The position numbers and the translations under genes are program-made. DNA of 64,000 nt, from contig OW679195.1 in NCBI GenBank assembly GCA_940337035.1, positions 180,620,585 through 180,684,584 on the forward strand. The letters are read 5' to 3'. This stretch comes from Agriotes lineatus. Lineage: Eukaryota; Arthropoda; Insecta; Coleoptera; Elateridae. Below the pieces are notes generated by a model. That model saw only the letters and a program-made list of their open reading frames with translations. It was not told the origin of the DNA and made no database searches. Below are positions 1 through 12,899 of the stretch, in pieces (the first letter of the stretch is position 1; every line of letters starts with the position of its first letter).

Positions 1-329
1 TCGATGCTTGTTTTTTGTATTTTTTACTCATTAAGCGTACAGCTAATTATAGCTAAGTTTGCAGCCTTTAACCCTTGACATTACATGAATGCTATGATCG
101 CAGCTCGAAATTATCTGCGCATTTGAATTATTTTCACTAAAATAGATATTATGAGGAAAAGCCTCCTTTTAGTGTTTATTATTGTACTCATGTAAAAGCA
201 TATATTATAGCAATACATATAATCGCCTTCATGGCGTCTGCCGCCGTTGTCCGACTTCCAGACTCTTTCTCAATTACAAATATGCTATTTGTTTTAATTT
301 TAATACTTATCGCTCCCAACGATATTCTG

Positions 330-775
330 TGCATTCCCATCTTGCATCGATTAATCCATGGCAACTTTAGGTAGTGCCCTCTCAATCGCATCACGTGTGC
401 ATACCATACTAACTGCATCTTCTTTATTTCATCACTAATAGTCCATTTCTATCGCCTAGACTTTTGTTTTATCTGTCTCATTCATTTCCCAAGCTTCCGA
501 AGCTTATAACAGTCTGCGTTCGACCACAACATTATATATTTAATATTTAATTTTTTTGTAATAATTTTTTAACTCTATCAATCACCGTCCCTAGATACTT
601 GTAACCCTCTCTTCTCTGATACGAACATACTGGGTTTTAATAAAGTTAATCGAAAAGCACTATCTTTCCTTAATTTTTTCTATGATCAAATATCTTAAAC
701 TTTCTTTTGCTTCTTCTATAAAAACCTGATATTCAGAAAATCGAAGTGTATATGTCATTTGCGCAGTAGATATTG
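330..775 (-). pseudogene. LINE reverse transcriptase remnant (palm end to C-terminal tail)
   Basis: Read on the minus strand, this is the second half of a non-LTR retrotransposon reverse transcriptase in several frames. Visible blocks, in protein order, are INFIKTQYVRIREE near 605-655 (the region after the catalytic FADD box), YKYLGTVIDRVKKLLQ near 555-604 (the KYLG motif almost universal in LINE RTs), SEAWEMNETDK near 480-512, and QLVWYAHVMRL near 385-418 (the R/QWxGHVxR tail box of RTE-like and related endonuclease-RT proteins). Frameshifts and stops separate every block, so nothing is translatable. The enzyme would have copied element RNA into target DNA. No 5' half, poly-A or target duplication is seen, which fits an old 5'-truncated insertion. 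The LINE assignment is firm; the clade (RTE-like) is inferred from the tail motif. Confidence 0.7.
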
Positions 776-789
776 TAATAGTTTACTGC

Positions 790-3700
790 CCATAGCAATT
801 CTGATTGCCTAATTAACTAAATGAATAGGGTCAACATGAGCACAGAATTAAATATTTTATCTATTGCAAGATAATGAATACTTTACATCAATAAATGCAA
901 TTGATGTGAACAGCAGTAACTAATAATTTGAAGGATAAAAGTAGGGATAAAGTAGGTTTTACAAGGGTTATGTTCAGAGTTGCCGATATGATAAATATTC
1001 GGAAGGGCCAATGCAATTTAATTTGTAACTGACTGATTTGGGCATATAGCGAATAAAATGATACGTAATGATTTGTTAAGTACAGAAAGAATATGAGCGT
1101 TATGTATTAAAAGTGTAAGCCAGCAAACGGCAAATTAGTTGAAACGTAAAGGAAACAGTGCAAGCAAAAGACAGTTAGTGAGACGCGAAATGAACTCCAA
1201 GTGTATCAGTGCAATATAAACAAAAGTGATTTAAAAGGCAGAGCAAAGTGTAGAGACTGTATTCCAAGAAAAAGACAATTTTTGTAGTCCATAAGGTAAA
1301 ACATGTTATCAATCCTAACTTCTTTTATAAAAATTGAAAATCTAGTTGCTAAGTGACATGACAGTCTTTTGTTAATAGTAGGTAACCAAAACAAGCTTGT
1401 AAAATTTGTGTTGGGGCCAGTTTGAGCTCCTCAGTTTATCGCATACAATTATAAATAAACAGTTCTTTTTAATACCATTTGTGTATAAAGTTATTAATCA
1501 GTGTACAGGGTATAGTTTGCCAGGTGTTAAAATGTCCAAGTGGATTCATGCAAGTGGAAGTAACTTCGGGGGACCATTTCCTTAGGCAAGCAGCATCACC
1601 CAGCAAAAATAGTGTCTGCTGCGTGTAGAGGGGACCTTCAGGACCCCGTACGTGTAGGAATTCCAGCCAGTAAGCCATTCCCGTGGCGTAATTGAAAAGT
1701 GTATTCAGCGTCCAAGGGGTCTTCGATTAAGGTAGGATTCCACAGAAAGCCTTTGCTGCAGCCCCAGAATTCGCGGGGTACGTCAAGTTGAGACTGTTTA
1801 CGAGATGTAGAACCAGGTACCAGTTAACGTCCTTTGAAAATGCAAAATGACGCAGCATTTTTCAGTTTTGGCCCGATGTAGAACAAAATCGATCGAGTGT
1901 GAGTTTCTACGTCACACTAGAAACAAAATGAGCTTAGCAGTGGCTACGTCACAGTATTAATATTTATCTCACGCTTTCTTGCCATTTTGGTGTTTTAAAA
2001 TTCAATTTAACGCTGTTTCCGCACTGGCAGATCATCATGTTTACTGAGTCAAATTTAGAGGTTATTTAAGCGTCAGATAAAAATTGTGCATTTGCCCGAA
2101 ATATTTGAGAGTATTTGTCTTACGGGTTATATGTCATATAAAGTTTTTCTTAATTTTATGAACCTACACCCTGAACCAAGTTTGTCTCATGTGCTATGGA
2201 GCTAAACCCACTTTATTGCGGATAGATAAAATAAGAAAAGGGCAATAAACCATTTAATTGTCGTAATTATTATTACTCTTTTAATTTGCCCTGAGTTTGA
2301 CAGGCAGGTTCGTAATTGAATCTAATACAGTTTATAAAGTGTAGTATCCCTTACCATTAATTATTTTAGTTAAAAACTATTATATACTTTATAAGGCGAA
2401 ACTATTACAATATGTATTTTAAATACAGTACAAAATAATAAACATTCTTGTTTAAAACTTTATTATTAACTCTTGGTACAGTTCTTGAATGGCAATGATT
2501 ACAGTGATATCTATATCGATAGATTTGTTTCGTGTAATGATTTATGCAGTTTATTTAAAGACACGTCTTGGTTAGATCTAGAAAAAGCAAATATAGATCT
2601 CTTGTTACAATTTCTTTTGTTTTTGTTTTACAGGTTATCGAAACATTACCGGCCGCATCTAAATCTACTTTGTCGCTCTTCCTCTTGGTTTGGATATTTC
2701 TTTTCAATTATATTTCTTTCACATATAAATTGATGAAAGTGGAAGCGATTCTTTTACATTTTTCATATTTTTTTCTGTCTTCCTGCTTATGGTTGATGTC
2801 CTAAACCCAATTTTTCATTCATATGAAAGGGTTCCCCGTTAGGGTTTGAAAAATATTTCGGTGATAAACTATAAATTTCATGCCATCTCTCATTTTGTAT
2901 AATGCAACATAACACATCTCTGCCTTACCAGCTATTTAATAATCTCCTTAGTCAATCAAAATTTTTGGTGAGTGGGTTGAGGGATTAATTAGAAAATTCG
3001 AACACAGGTTTCTGACCACCAATGAAGCCGAACATTTTTGTGGAGTGTATGCGGACGCCCACCTGAATCAGGTTACGCCGTCCTAATTAAATTCAATCGA
3101 AGGTAGTTATTCAGCGCAACGAGGGACCGAGTTCACACGTGGGAGTTTGAAATACCATCAGATTAAAATCGACGCATTGTGATTTGCTGTAAATCTTTGG
3201 TTACTTCCAAGCACAGCGTTGTACTGTGCTATGGGGCACTAGTTTTGTTCTTGTTACTTATATAAATATAAATAGTTTGGTAAATGCGCTATCGACTGTT
3301 CACAATGCAATGGCGAAATATGAAGAGATCTACATATTTTTCCGAAAGCAATAAATAGCACGAACAAGAAGAAGTGGCACGCCAGTAATAACTGGCTTGA
3401 AGTTATCCATGAAGATTCCATAAGTTGTGGCGTTCTTGAAATGGTGGCTACCGTTACTCCTTCACCATGACTACATTTAATATTTTTTCAACAGCCGAAA
3501 AATTTCGCTGAAGACTGCGAACAGTTGCAACTCTTTTGGGAGCAAAAGTCAAGATAAGGTCTCATACTCCTTAAGTTAGTTTAGAGCATAGCTGAAATTT
3601 CTCCAAATACACCATTTGAAGACGTAACTATACATTGTCAACAACAACGTGTACAATTAACACTGAATATCGGCAACGCTTCAAATCTTTGCGGTAACTC

Positions 3701-5285
3701 AGAGCCAGGTAGGACTTGTTTCTGAGTCTGAGTAGAACATTACATCAAAAAGGTAGAGTATTTTCCATATTAAATGTGTCATAAAGTAAAAGGAAGAATG
3801 TCTATGAAATATCACATCATAAGTACAGACGTCACCAGACATTTCTCGCCGTCATAATATGGTAACGAAGAGCGTAAGCCGAGGCGGACAACCCATTTTC
3901 TGGACGCCACTTTCGCATGTGCTCAGGCGTCCGCTGCTAAACTGCTCTAACGCATTCGTCACGGGCCAAAATCGTTAAAGATGACAGCAAAAAATGGAAT
4001 GACGAAACGAAGCCCGAAATAATAGCGCGCGGCGCTCACAAAATTCTCTATTTTAAACGAACATGTGAATAATATAGTGCGATAGTTCGGGGCGCGTTGC
4101 CAAAACATAAGCACTCTTGGCACGTAGCGGCCGGGAACTAAAAGCAAAAAAGAGGAATCTTAAGTGAAAGCGGAACACATATATCCCATTACATGAATTA
4201 CTTGCAGGCTCTGCTCTTATGACTAATTCATTAACTTACGTGAACGCCGTATCAAGTTTACTGCAGGAGACTTCGGCTCGTTCCACCAGGCGACGTTTCA
4301 GCCCATTTGAATGTTAACTCGAGTACTTCGTATTAAACAATAAGCAACTGACGCAAAGCGAGCGCATTAACATAGAATTTGCTGAGAGCGCAGACACTAC
4401 CTTGACATAAAGGCGAAATTTAGCAAACCGAAAGCCAGCTCGGGCGAAGCTTCAGGGAAATTTGGAATGTCCTACTTCAAGAGAGATGTCAACTATAATG
4501 TCTCATGACTTTGATTCTGAAGACCATGGATATATGGATAACCAGGACCAGGATACATTTTATTTTAATAAATATTTGAATTAAGTAGCTTTGTGAAACA
4601 GATAAAATATCGAATATAATAACATTATCTGCCCTTCATGTGTGTTAAAACACACTCTTGCATATTTACGCATACACCACGTCATACATTCTAACGTCAT
4701 AAATGTAATTTGTGAATGTTTTTGCGCCTTCTCGTTAGACAACCTTTCTACAGGACAATTAAGACAACCCATTTCTATAACAAGTATAATAAGTTGATAT
4801 CATATAGGGTTATTTTGTTATCATCACAAATTGTTAGAAAATGTTGACGCTATTGGCTAATTTTTTAAGTCATTCGTTTCCGTAGTGACTGGTTGGTAGA
4901 AAAACATAGGCTACATAGTTGTTGATAAATATTTAAGTAGACAAAATGGTATAACGGATGTTTAATGCTTACAATTACACTTACAAGCCCGCACACTAAC
5001 TTAGAAATGAGTCAATTTCATGGAATAGCGTTAAACTACTTTATCTTCATCGGTGTTGTTATAAACTATTAACCAAATTAATTTTAGTATCGTTACGAGC
5101 TTCATTGCCGCACTGAGTGGAAAGGGAACAAAGATCACTGAATGAGTGTGACTCACTTAATTAGGGTATGGAAAATAAGCTTTTTAGGCTGCAACGTCCA
5201 CGGAATCAGTGATATAGTTTGGCAAATGTAGTTGGAGATACGTTCCTAAATCTTTGTGACTAGTAAACTAAAAGTGATAGCTTTC
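790..5285. other. Unannotated AT-rich stretch
   Basis: No gene, RNA or complete transposon is recognised here. Open frames are short, overlap on both strands and show no known motif. A pyrimidine tract followed by an AG acceptor-like site lies near 2610-2632, but the sequence after it is low complexity and hydrophobic with no recognisable protein character. Positions about 3820-4470 are visibly richer in CG dinucleotides than the surroundings and include a GCGCGC run near 4024; no coding signature accompanies this. Confidence 0.5.
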
Positions 5286-5289
5286 ATTA

Positions 5290-5600
5290 AATATAATAAT
5301 TATGCCGCGGGTTAGTTTTTTCTAAATGCAACACTACACAATCCGTGATATTTAAAGGAAAACACCACTCATTACACCATGCCGATAAAGAGTCAATATC
5401 ATCTTGCAAAACAGTTCGTTGCTTCACTGAGGCGTACAGCTTGGTGTTAAAGAAGAACTACTACACAAAATATGTGGAAGGTCTGTGATGTACACTGCGA
5501 ATAGGATGGAACCGAGCACCGACTCTTGCGGAACACCACTTAACGCTGGTTTGATGGCAGATAAACGTTCTCTTATTTGAAATTTAGTTCAAATCCAATA
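5290..5600 (-). pseudogene. Jockey-like LINE reverse transcriptase fragment
   Basis: The minus strand encodes SGVPQESVLGSILFAVYITD (from about 5541 down to 5480), a clear match to the RT motif SGVPQGSVLGPLLFxxYINDL of Jockey/CR1-group LINEs with the central glycine changed to glutamate. Downstream in other frames are TKLYASVKQ, LQDDIDSLSAWCNEWCFPLN and CVVLHLEKTNPRHNYYI (down to about 5290), the usual order after the palm. The YADD/FADD catalytic box that should sit just before TKLY is missing, so the piece is inactive as well as frameshifted. Only about 100 residues survive. It probably came from a 5'-truncated, later eroded insertion. Confidence 0.8.
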
Positions 5601-8600
5601 TAAAATCAAATCACTTCTAATCTATTTACAAAAAATGTCTAAAATTAGGTGCAATGTTCTTAGGTCCAAATCGAGTGCTACAGCTGATCATTTCAAAACT
5701 GTCAACTAAAGCTGTAGTTGCACAACTTTCATCTCTATTTATAGGTACGGAAATGCTAATGAGCCATATGCCATTTAACAAATTTAGTTTTTAAAAGATG
5801 TAGTTGCGTCCTTTTCTAGCAAATAAGGGGGTTGATTAAATACAGTAAAAAACTAAACTGCAAAATATTCACTAGAAAGGCGGATAATGCTATATTTGTC
5901 AATTTCGATTAGTTGGAGTATAGCATAGATATGCAATCACTGTCGAAAGGAGCTTTCAATCCGAGAATTTAAGGTATGCTGTTATTTTTAATGGTACCTG
6001 AACCAGAGTTGTGTTCGGGCTTAAACGTTAAAAAAATAGTAAGGACTTAGGTTCGAAAAAGCTATAATTATTTGTTATGATAAGCTAACCTTAACCCCGC
6101 TAAGAGCTGCGGCGGCTCCCCATTTTTCAAATCATTTCTGGGTACCCCCTCACGTCAGCATGTCAAACCTTTTGAAAACCACTGTGCTACACTATTGGGT
6201 GTCGAAAGAGATAATCGGCTGCTCTAGCCCTGGCATGCTGCGCTCTTGTAACTTTTATTTGGAAAAAACGTATTCTATATTTAAATAATCCGTTTGTGCA
6301 GTTTCAATAGTTTTCGTTTCTCTTATCTATCAAAACCTTATTAAGGTTCTTTAAATTGCAAATACCTCAGCACACGCAAAAGTTTAAAAAATATTTAAAA
6401 TTTTTATGTATTCCAAGTAAAATTGCTAGTCTGAATATAATAAAAGTATAATTTAATATACGCTATAATGACGTTTCTATATCCGGGTTCATTCAACTAT
6501 ACAAAATTGCAGAGTAAAGAAGCGGCTTAAAATATTTATAATTTTCATATGTAATGCAGTGTAGCGAAGAAACCACCACAAGCAACATCCACAAATATCT
6601 CCGCGAACGTCATACAAAAGCATTGTTGAATCCCAAGAAAAAGTAAAACTTCTGGTAAACAGTTGTGGAGCCTACGTAATGTAGATAAGTGTCTAATGTC
6701 ATAAACTGAGCGATTAACGTCACAAGTAATAAATCACATCCGTGGCTTCAGTATATAGCACGCAATTCAAAGCTCGACTGCCGGCGAGATTACGCCACCT
6801 GCGAATTACGGGAGATCCGGATCCAAAACAGTAGGTAGGTGCTCAACCCTTTTGAACAAAAAACCGCCCGCGGACTACAATACGGGTAATACAAAAGTGA
6901 CATAACATTTTGCCGATGCCGATTATACCTACTGTACAGAACAAGGACAATACAACCAATTTCCGATACACTAATTTAGAGGATGGGGTCACGATATTCG
7001 GAAGCGAGTTACGACTAAAAAGAAGAAGAAGCTTAGAAGACAGGGCATAGTAGTTGATTGTATTTTCGAGGGGACAAAGAATTCCTCCGGCAGTCAGCAG
7101 GCCATAAGTAACCCTGCACTGACGCAACTGGCAGCTATATTAACCAAACGAGAATACAGATTGTAACTCAATGCACGTTATTAAAAATGAAGGTATGTAT
7201 GCAGAATGCAAAAGTAAAGCTAATCTGAAAAATAAAATCATTATCGTCTTGCACCTTCAGTTTTTAGTCAACTAACATGCTTATGTACGGAACTGAAAAA
7301 GGAGAAACTTAAAGCTGTTGCTTAGACTAATGTTAAATTAAATATGAAAAAGTAAACATTCCAACATTTCTTATGATAAGTCTGTGACTCACCATAGATA
7401 GGTTTTGAATTCCAAGACCCAACTGATCTTTCTAAAAGATGAAGAACACAAGGAAAATAAGAACAAGAGAAAGAATAACCTTTTTTTATTTGTGTTATCT
7501 ATTAGTGATGCAATGCTAAAAATCCTTCTTTATCAACATTATAAAATTTCCTCAGCTTTCTGCGCTTGTACGAAAAACGCATATGAAGGTTAAAATCTTA
7601 ATAATGTACTGGAGCGGCAAGTTGCATTAAATGTAGAACACCTAAATTTCTTACGTATGTATAGAGCAGCATAGATAGTTCTGTAGAATTAATTATTATA
7701 GTTGTGTTCGGAAAAAAATATTTCTGGAAGAAGGAAAAACAATGATTCATGAACGTAGAATCATCGCCGCAACGTCAAATATCACTATTTTGCACAATCT
7801 CTGCTTTTTTTACTGTAAAACCAGTTCTATAAGTATATTTCGATATTGGTTTGATTTTTTATTTTTATGAATTAATGATTAGTGTAAAGGGTAAGCGGTT
7901 GTAAAGCTAAATTATTCAGGATAATTAAGAATGTTGTAGAAAAGTTATGGTCTAGGTAGATTTCGCCATAAGTCGAAACGCTGCCAACTGTATTCTAGAA
8001 AGCGTAGATAAAATGTACATAGTACATAGTGACGTTTTGACAATCGTCTCTTATTTTCTTGTGTTTCCCATCATATTTGATACTTCCATCACTAGGTTAG
8101 TTTCTAAAAGATGTTCATTTAGGCTTTAGATTGCTTTTGCGTGTTATCAGTACGACGTAGATAGTTGCTCGAAGTTCCCCTGCTTAGCAGCGGAGGCATT
8201 TGGGCTCCCCGACCACCGGAGGGGGCTTGACGATTACTTCCTCATTCAAATCGCAGATAGAAATTCGGCTATTAATCAATCCGCGAGCGATAATGTATGT
8301 GAGCCGAAGCGGCAGGGCTTTCAGGTGTGGGATTAGGGGATGAGATACGCCTCAGCTCTTAACAGATGTCGAGGTGCGTGTGCGGCTGCACAATATCAAA
8401 ATTAGGGCGATTGTATCGAAGTTGGCGTTCATTACACGGCAGCTGCTGAAAGGCGCCTGCAAAGTGCGGCTGAAGCGTAGGCCATAGACAAATACCCTTA
8501 GCTGGGAAATTCGCATAAGATGCGTTATAAAGTAGCTTTGTCTAGCCGCATGACGGGCGAAATTCTTGTAAACGTACCTATAGAAGAAAATATTTATAGT

Positions 8601-8815
8601 TTCCAGCGAAGGTATGAACCAAATAATACAGTTATTATCTCACTACGTTAATTATTATATTATTGTCTTGTGAAATTTAACTATCAGCTGTATTTTCAAA
8701 ATGGTACCACATCTTGTTGAAACAGTCTAATGCTATCTATGCAAGATATGGCATCCCCATCGCCATCATCAAACATGGGGAGAGACTATAAAAAATCTGG
8801 TGTGATACACGCACA
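5600..8815. other. Unannotated stretch
   Basis: Apart from a hAT-like terminus near 6090-6184, I see no gene or defined element. A 94-residue open frame on the minus strand (6843-7127) has no recognisable domain and is hydrophobic by composition. Positions about 8150-8560 are CG-richer than their surroundings without coding character. Confidence 0.45.
6090..6184. repeat. hAT-like transposon terminus (single end)
   Basis: The sequence ends at 6184 with AAACCTTTTGAAAACCACTG. Its complement, starting CAGTGGTTTTCAAAAGG, is the characteristic end of Charlie-type hAT DNA transposons. The roughly 70 bases inside this end are GC-richer than the flank. A matching opposite end and an 8-bp target duplication could not be found nearby, so this is either half of a broken element or a chance similarity to a well-known consensus. 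Confidence 0.4.
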
Positions 8816-8817
8816 CA

Positions 8818-9745
8818 ACTTCCTTTTACAGTGATCTTACAATTAGCCAAAAATTTGATTTTAAATTTTTAAGCATTTGTCAAAAATTTTCACATATAAT
8901 CTCATAAGAGCAATAATTCTTTCCGGAAATTTTTTTGAGTGTGTTTCAGCAACGTCTTATTAATTTGCCCGAGCGGGACGCGAGGGCAAATTAGGACGTT
9001 GTTGAATGCACGAAAAATAATTTCCGGATATGAATTAATGCTCGAATGCAGATTCGGTAAGAAAATCGTAACGACACAAACCCTAAAAAGAAGTAATGTC
9101 TACCTACAAAAAATTTCCAAGAAATTTTTTTGTTGTCTTGGATACGGCTCGTGAACTAATTTCTCTATTGGCCATTAATGAGTGTCGTACGATTTTCAAA
9201 AATAATTTTTTTTACAAAAGCGGTACAAAATAGAGTGTTAGTTCAAGAGACACATTTTCTCTAGAATTTTAAGCTGAATTCAAAAATGTAATAATATACC
9301 GGGCGTTCTATTTAAAATAGGAGTTAATAAAAGAAATAGAAAAAAAAACAAAAGAAACCCATTTTAGAAGTATTCAACTGGAAAATCACCTATCTCACAT
9401 CAATACACATTAAAATGTAATCAAAATGTAAAGTTTAAAAAAAATAGTTAGAGCCGTTTTTGAAAACACCTACTTCCGGTTATGCGATTTTCTTCAAAAG
9501 CTTGCTGTCGCATCTACATAGTACACAAAACTTATATATGAAGTTTCAACGCCACACCTCTTTCCGTGTTTGAGATATTCTGTTCACAGACAGACACACA
9601 GACACACAGACCGACAGCCACAGACGGACCAATAAAAAAAATATGTTTTTTCGGATCAGGGGACTCTAAAACGTGAAGATCTGTTGAAAACTCAATTTCG
9701 AATTTTTGGGGTGAATCCAATACTTCCTTTATTGTAAAAGGAAGT
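8818..9745. mobile_element. Non-autonomous DNA element with 12-bp terminal inverted repeats
   Basis: The block opens with ACTTCCTTTTAC (8818-8829) and closes with the exact complement GTAAAAGGAAGT (9734-9745). The right end is itself a small hairpin because ACTTCCTTTA precedes it at 9722. Inside are a large imperfect hairpin (8950-9001), several adenine- or thymine-rich tracts and a CAGACAGACACACAGACACA-type tract near 9588-9625. No transposase is encoded. The architecture suggests a non-autonomous DNA transposon about 0.93 kb long. Similar (CAGA)n-containing arthropod repeats exist, but I cannot assign a named family. Target duplications were not identified. Confidence 0.5.
8950..9001. repeat. 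Imperfect hairpin inside the 8.8-9.7 kb element
   Basis: CAACGTC and AATTTGCCC on the left pair with GGGCAAATT and GACGTTG on the right, separated by a 13-base loop around GAGCGGGACGCGA. One arm carries a few extra bases (TTATT versus AG). It is the most GC-rich segment of the element and may be a structural or transposase-binding subregion. Confidence 0.6.
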
Positions 9746-9749
9746 AAAA

Positions 9750-11185
9750 AGCGAGACCAAAACAATCTATCTTAACCAATCTATTGCACTTTACACACGA
9801 TATATTTGAAACCGTAGACGATTACAAACCGATTTCGTTACATTCTAGTAAAGTATAGTTCACACTGTTACGCCCAGTTTGAATTTTTATTAATGCAATT
9901 AGATTTTTCGTGACATATCTTTGGGGTAGGTAAAGTGATCTACTCTTGATAGAAAAGTCTTAAAGTATGTGTGGCAAATCTACTCTTTCGTTACTAGATA
10001 TTCCAGTGAGGCTTGGCATCACCATGAATGTTAGTTAGAAATAATATGATTATTTTTGCCTTAGTAATATACTCAGTTGTCGAAAACCTCTAATGTATAT
10101 TTTGAGCTAAAACTGTTCTTGCCGCTGTTGTATGATTACTGGTTTCGGCTGCGCCTCAACCAGCAATATTCATGATCAAGCGGCAAGAATGCACTTTCAA
10201 CTCTTAAAATACAACTAGTGGACGGTAATAATACTCTTCTGCATGTGGCTTGTCCATTTAATACCAAATCTAAGCAGTTCTCAAATAAATGGCGTACCAT
10301 TAATCTTATCTCATCTATTAAACCCGTAGACACATTTAAAATTCTCAAGGGAATATGCATTGATCCTATTTTTAGTTTTAAGCAATGTGGATACATTCAA
10401 CTGAAATTTAACGAATCTCATAGTTTAAATAAGCGACATGCGCTTCACGTCAGAGCGCAGGCCGTATTTTACACAAATAAATTCAAGCAAGTACAGTGGT
10501 CCATTGCAAAAATCAGCAGAACACCGTGGGCCGACTTCGAAAGCTGACTTGTTCCACTACTACGGAGCCACAAACTACGTATCTTGCGCGCTACAATATT
10601 TTGGTTTTCCTCTAAAAGTTATGCAGTTATTTGCAATTTAGGACTTTTGTGCACATCTACACGGTGACGGCTTTTAACAAAACAGAATTATCGAAATCGG
10701 CCCGGTGGAAGTCTCAAAATAGATGTCGAAAGAAAACGCTTTACGTTTTAAATTTATAGATTTGCTGTATACATCCCTTTTCTTCTTACGGAACGTAGCC
10801 GTGCCATAACAATAATTTGTCTTCTATCATACATAATTTGGGTTAATTCTTGGAACAATATGTAACATTTAGAGTATAATTTGTAATTGTTGCGGCCTAC
10901 TTTTAATGTAAACGTCGCGTTTCCTAATCCACGCGTTTAGGTTGAACTACAATATCTTGACTTTATTTGTAATTGTAAATATAGTTTTATGTGTTATGTG
11001 TTTTATGCCTATAGTAAAACCAGCCCAGTGGGTCACGCTGAATTAACAAAAATCACAAAATAGCGTAGACACTGAACTTAAGATAATGTATAAATCCAGA
11101 ATTTGTATGTCATTAATTTTAATACAGTTTTAACATCTGCTGTGTTCAGTTGCAGTGTGAATTAGCGTATTCTACAATCACTATT
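9750..11185. other. Unannotated stretch
   Basis: No recognisable gene. A 109-residue plus-strand open frame (10218-10547) and smaller overlapping ones contain no motif I know and have AT-rich random-looking composition. A short palindrome, CTGGTT...AACCAG, lies near 10139-10163. Confidence 0.4.
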
Positions 11186-11189
11186 ACAA

Positions 11190-12400
11190 AAGGGTTGGTC
11201 TGGCCTGTTTTCTTACACAGGTTCCCTAACTGTAACCACATTAAACATCCCCAACGAGGGAGTAATTATCAAGCACATTAACCTGGAGCTGTAAATCAAC
11301 AAACGAAGTCCTCTGAATTACTTTCTAAAGTGGAATAATTAAAAAAACTTTAGACATTGATCCCTCGAACCCGATTCAAGCTTTGAATGAGCTGGATCTA
11401 CGACCATTGGCAATGCAAGGCCCGTGAGTTCAGACCGGATATAAGCTTTGGGCGAGCTCAATGTACTGCTACTACGATTAAGGATTTCTGGAAAAGTCAG
11501 ACCGGATCCAAGTTGGAGGATTCGGGTCTACAATATTACTAAACTACACGAATCCTGAATGACTTCAGACATTGATCTGCCGAGCCTACAACACCTCCCG
11601 AGGTGTATAAAAATTGGTATGCATTCGCTTTCATATAACTGTGGGAGCCACCGCCGTCGCCAAAGAGTAAAGTCCTACGACTAACTACAATTACCAAGAA
11701 TGTACGTCCTACAACAACTACTACCAAGGATTCTCTCCAACCGACACGAGACTAATCATCAGCGTCGATGGTTCAACTACCAAACCTACAACTAAACCGA
11801 AACACGTTACTAGTGGCACAAGCATAACTTACAAATCCCACGCCAGGAAAACTACAAACAACAACTACAACATGGAAACCATACTGGAGGAACAAAATCA
11901 GCTGGCAGATGAAATCCGCAAGATGAAGAAAAATTCCGTAACCAGGAAAAATCAAGTGTCTAGCTAAACAGGAAGCTACATTACAAGAATGCTGGAGGGC
12001 CTTCAATCGCAACGATACCGAACTAATAACATTAAAAGAATACTAGAGCAGCGATATCGAACTACCCAAGCAACCTCCCGAAGACCAAAAACACATGAAA
12101 GACAGAGAGAAAGAATACGTACCAGCGGCTAATTACATATACGACTGGCAAGGAAAACTAAAGTTAACCGCTGATTCCAACTACGAGAGTTTCATTCTAA
12201 AAGCCGGTGATATAAAAAATTCTGCATAAGAAAATGATACTTAAGAAACAGCAAGCTGAATTGAATTTATTTAAAGAAGTCCTGGACAATTGCTATCACA
12301 AGAAGGTTTGTGCTGGCCTTCTTGCTTTCACAATTCCCTAACCATCTTAAACATCCCCTCAACAAGATTACAACCCTTTAGTAACTACCTGGTCCTCTCA
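11190..12400 (+). mobile_element. Candidate decayed element with coiled-coil (gag-like) coding between direct repeats
   Basis: Two diverged direct copies of a short segment lie about 1.1 kb apart. The first (about 11200-11265) contains TTCCCTAACTGTAACCACAT and TAAACATCCCC; the second (about 12315-12380) contains TTCCCTAACCATCTTAAACA and TCCCCTCAAC. Between them the plus strand encodes, in shifting frames, METILEEQNQLADEIRKMKK (from 11872), KQEATLQECWRAFNRNDTEL (near 11970) and PPEDQKHMKDREKEYVPAAN (near 12075). This is charged, heptad-rich sequence typical of coiled coils in retrotransposon gag or LINE ORF1 proteins. In-frame stops show it is dead. The gag interpretation is inferred from composition only; no zinc knuckle or protease was seen. 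The direct repeats could be remnants of LTRs or of a local duplication. Confidence 0.35.
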
Positions 12401-12800
12401 ATCTACAAATAATATAATCATATTGACCTGAAATTTTTGATATTACGCTGATAGTTAATACTTATCAGTTGTGAATAAATAATAATGTTTTCCCGCTGCT
12501 GATCATGTAAGTCAGTGATACAGCCTGAGTAACAAAACGTGTAAGTCGGTGATTATATTTGTTTGCTGCTTTTTCTTGACAACGGAACTTAATATTATTA
12601 TTAAGTTCCTACGATAATAAAATTAGCAAAGCAAGATGCAGATTTAGACGTTTTGTTTATAAATTGCAAGTGTTTATGTGACATGTGACACTCATAAATA
12701 ACACGACTCACGAAAATTAGTCCTGGTAACAGGCGACAAACCAAACGATTTTTTCAAAAATCTAGGAAAATTTTGATAAGCAGCGGGAAAAGATAACTCT

Positions 12801-12898
12801 GAATGTATCGCCTATTAACATTTTCGGCAGGCAACAAGCCGCGACTTCGTCTTGGCTTGTACTTGCCTACCTCAAATGTTAATAGGTCCTTACATTCC
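12801..12898. repeat. Long imperfect hairpin (possible MITE or structured RNA)
   Basis: GAATGTA, CCTATTAACATTT and GGCAGGCAACAAGCC on the left pair with GGCTTGTACTTGCC, AAATGTTAATAGG and TACATTC on the right, leaving a short loop around GCGACTTCGTCTT. The stem is roughly 40 bp with a few mismatches. A tiny foldback element is the simplest reading. A precursor-like RNA hairpin is possible, but nothing in the sequence shows that it is transcribed. Confidence 0.65.
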
Positions 12899-12899
12899 T

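Noticed and set aside
2568..2804. Possible exon after a pyrimidine tract and AG at about 2632
   Set aside because: The downstream peptide is low-complexity and hydrophobic, with no donor and no family likeness. AT-rich DNA yields such tracts often.
10218..10547. 109-residue plus-strand open frame as a gene
   Set aside because: No motif, splice context or codon character, and overlapping frames on the other strand. Treated as chance.
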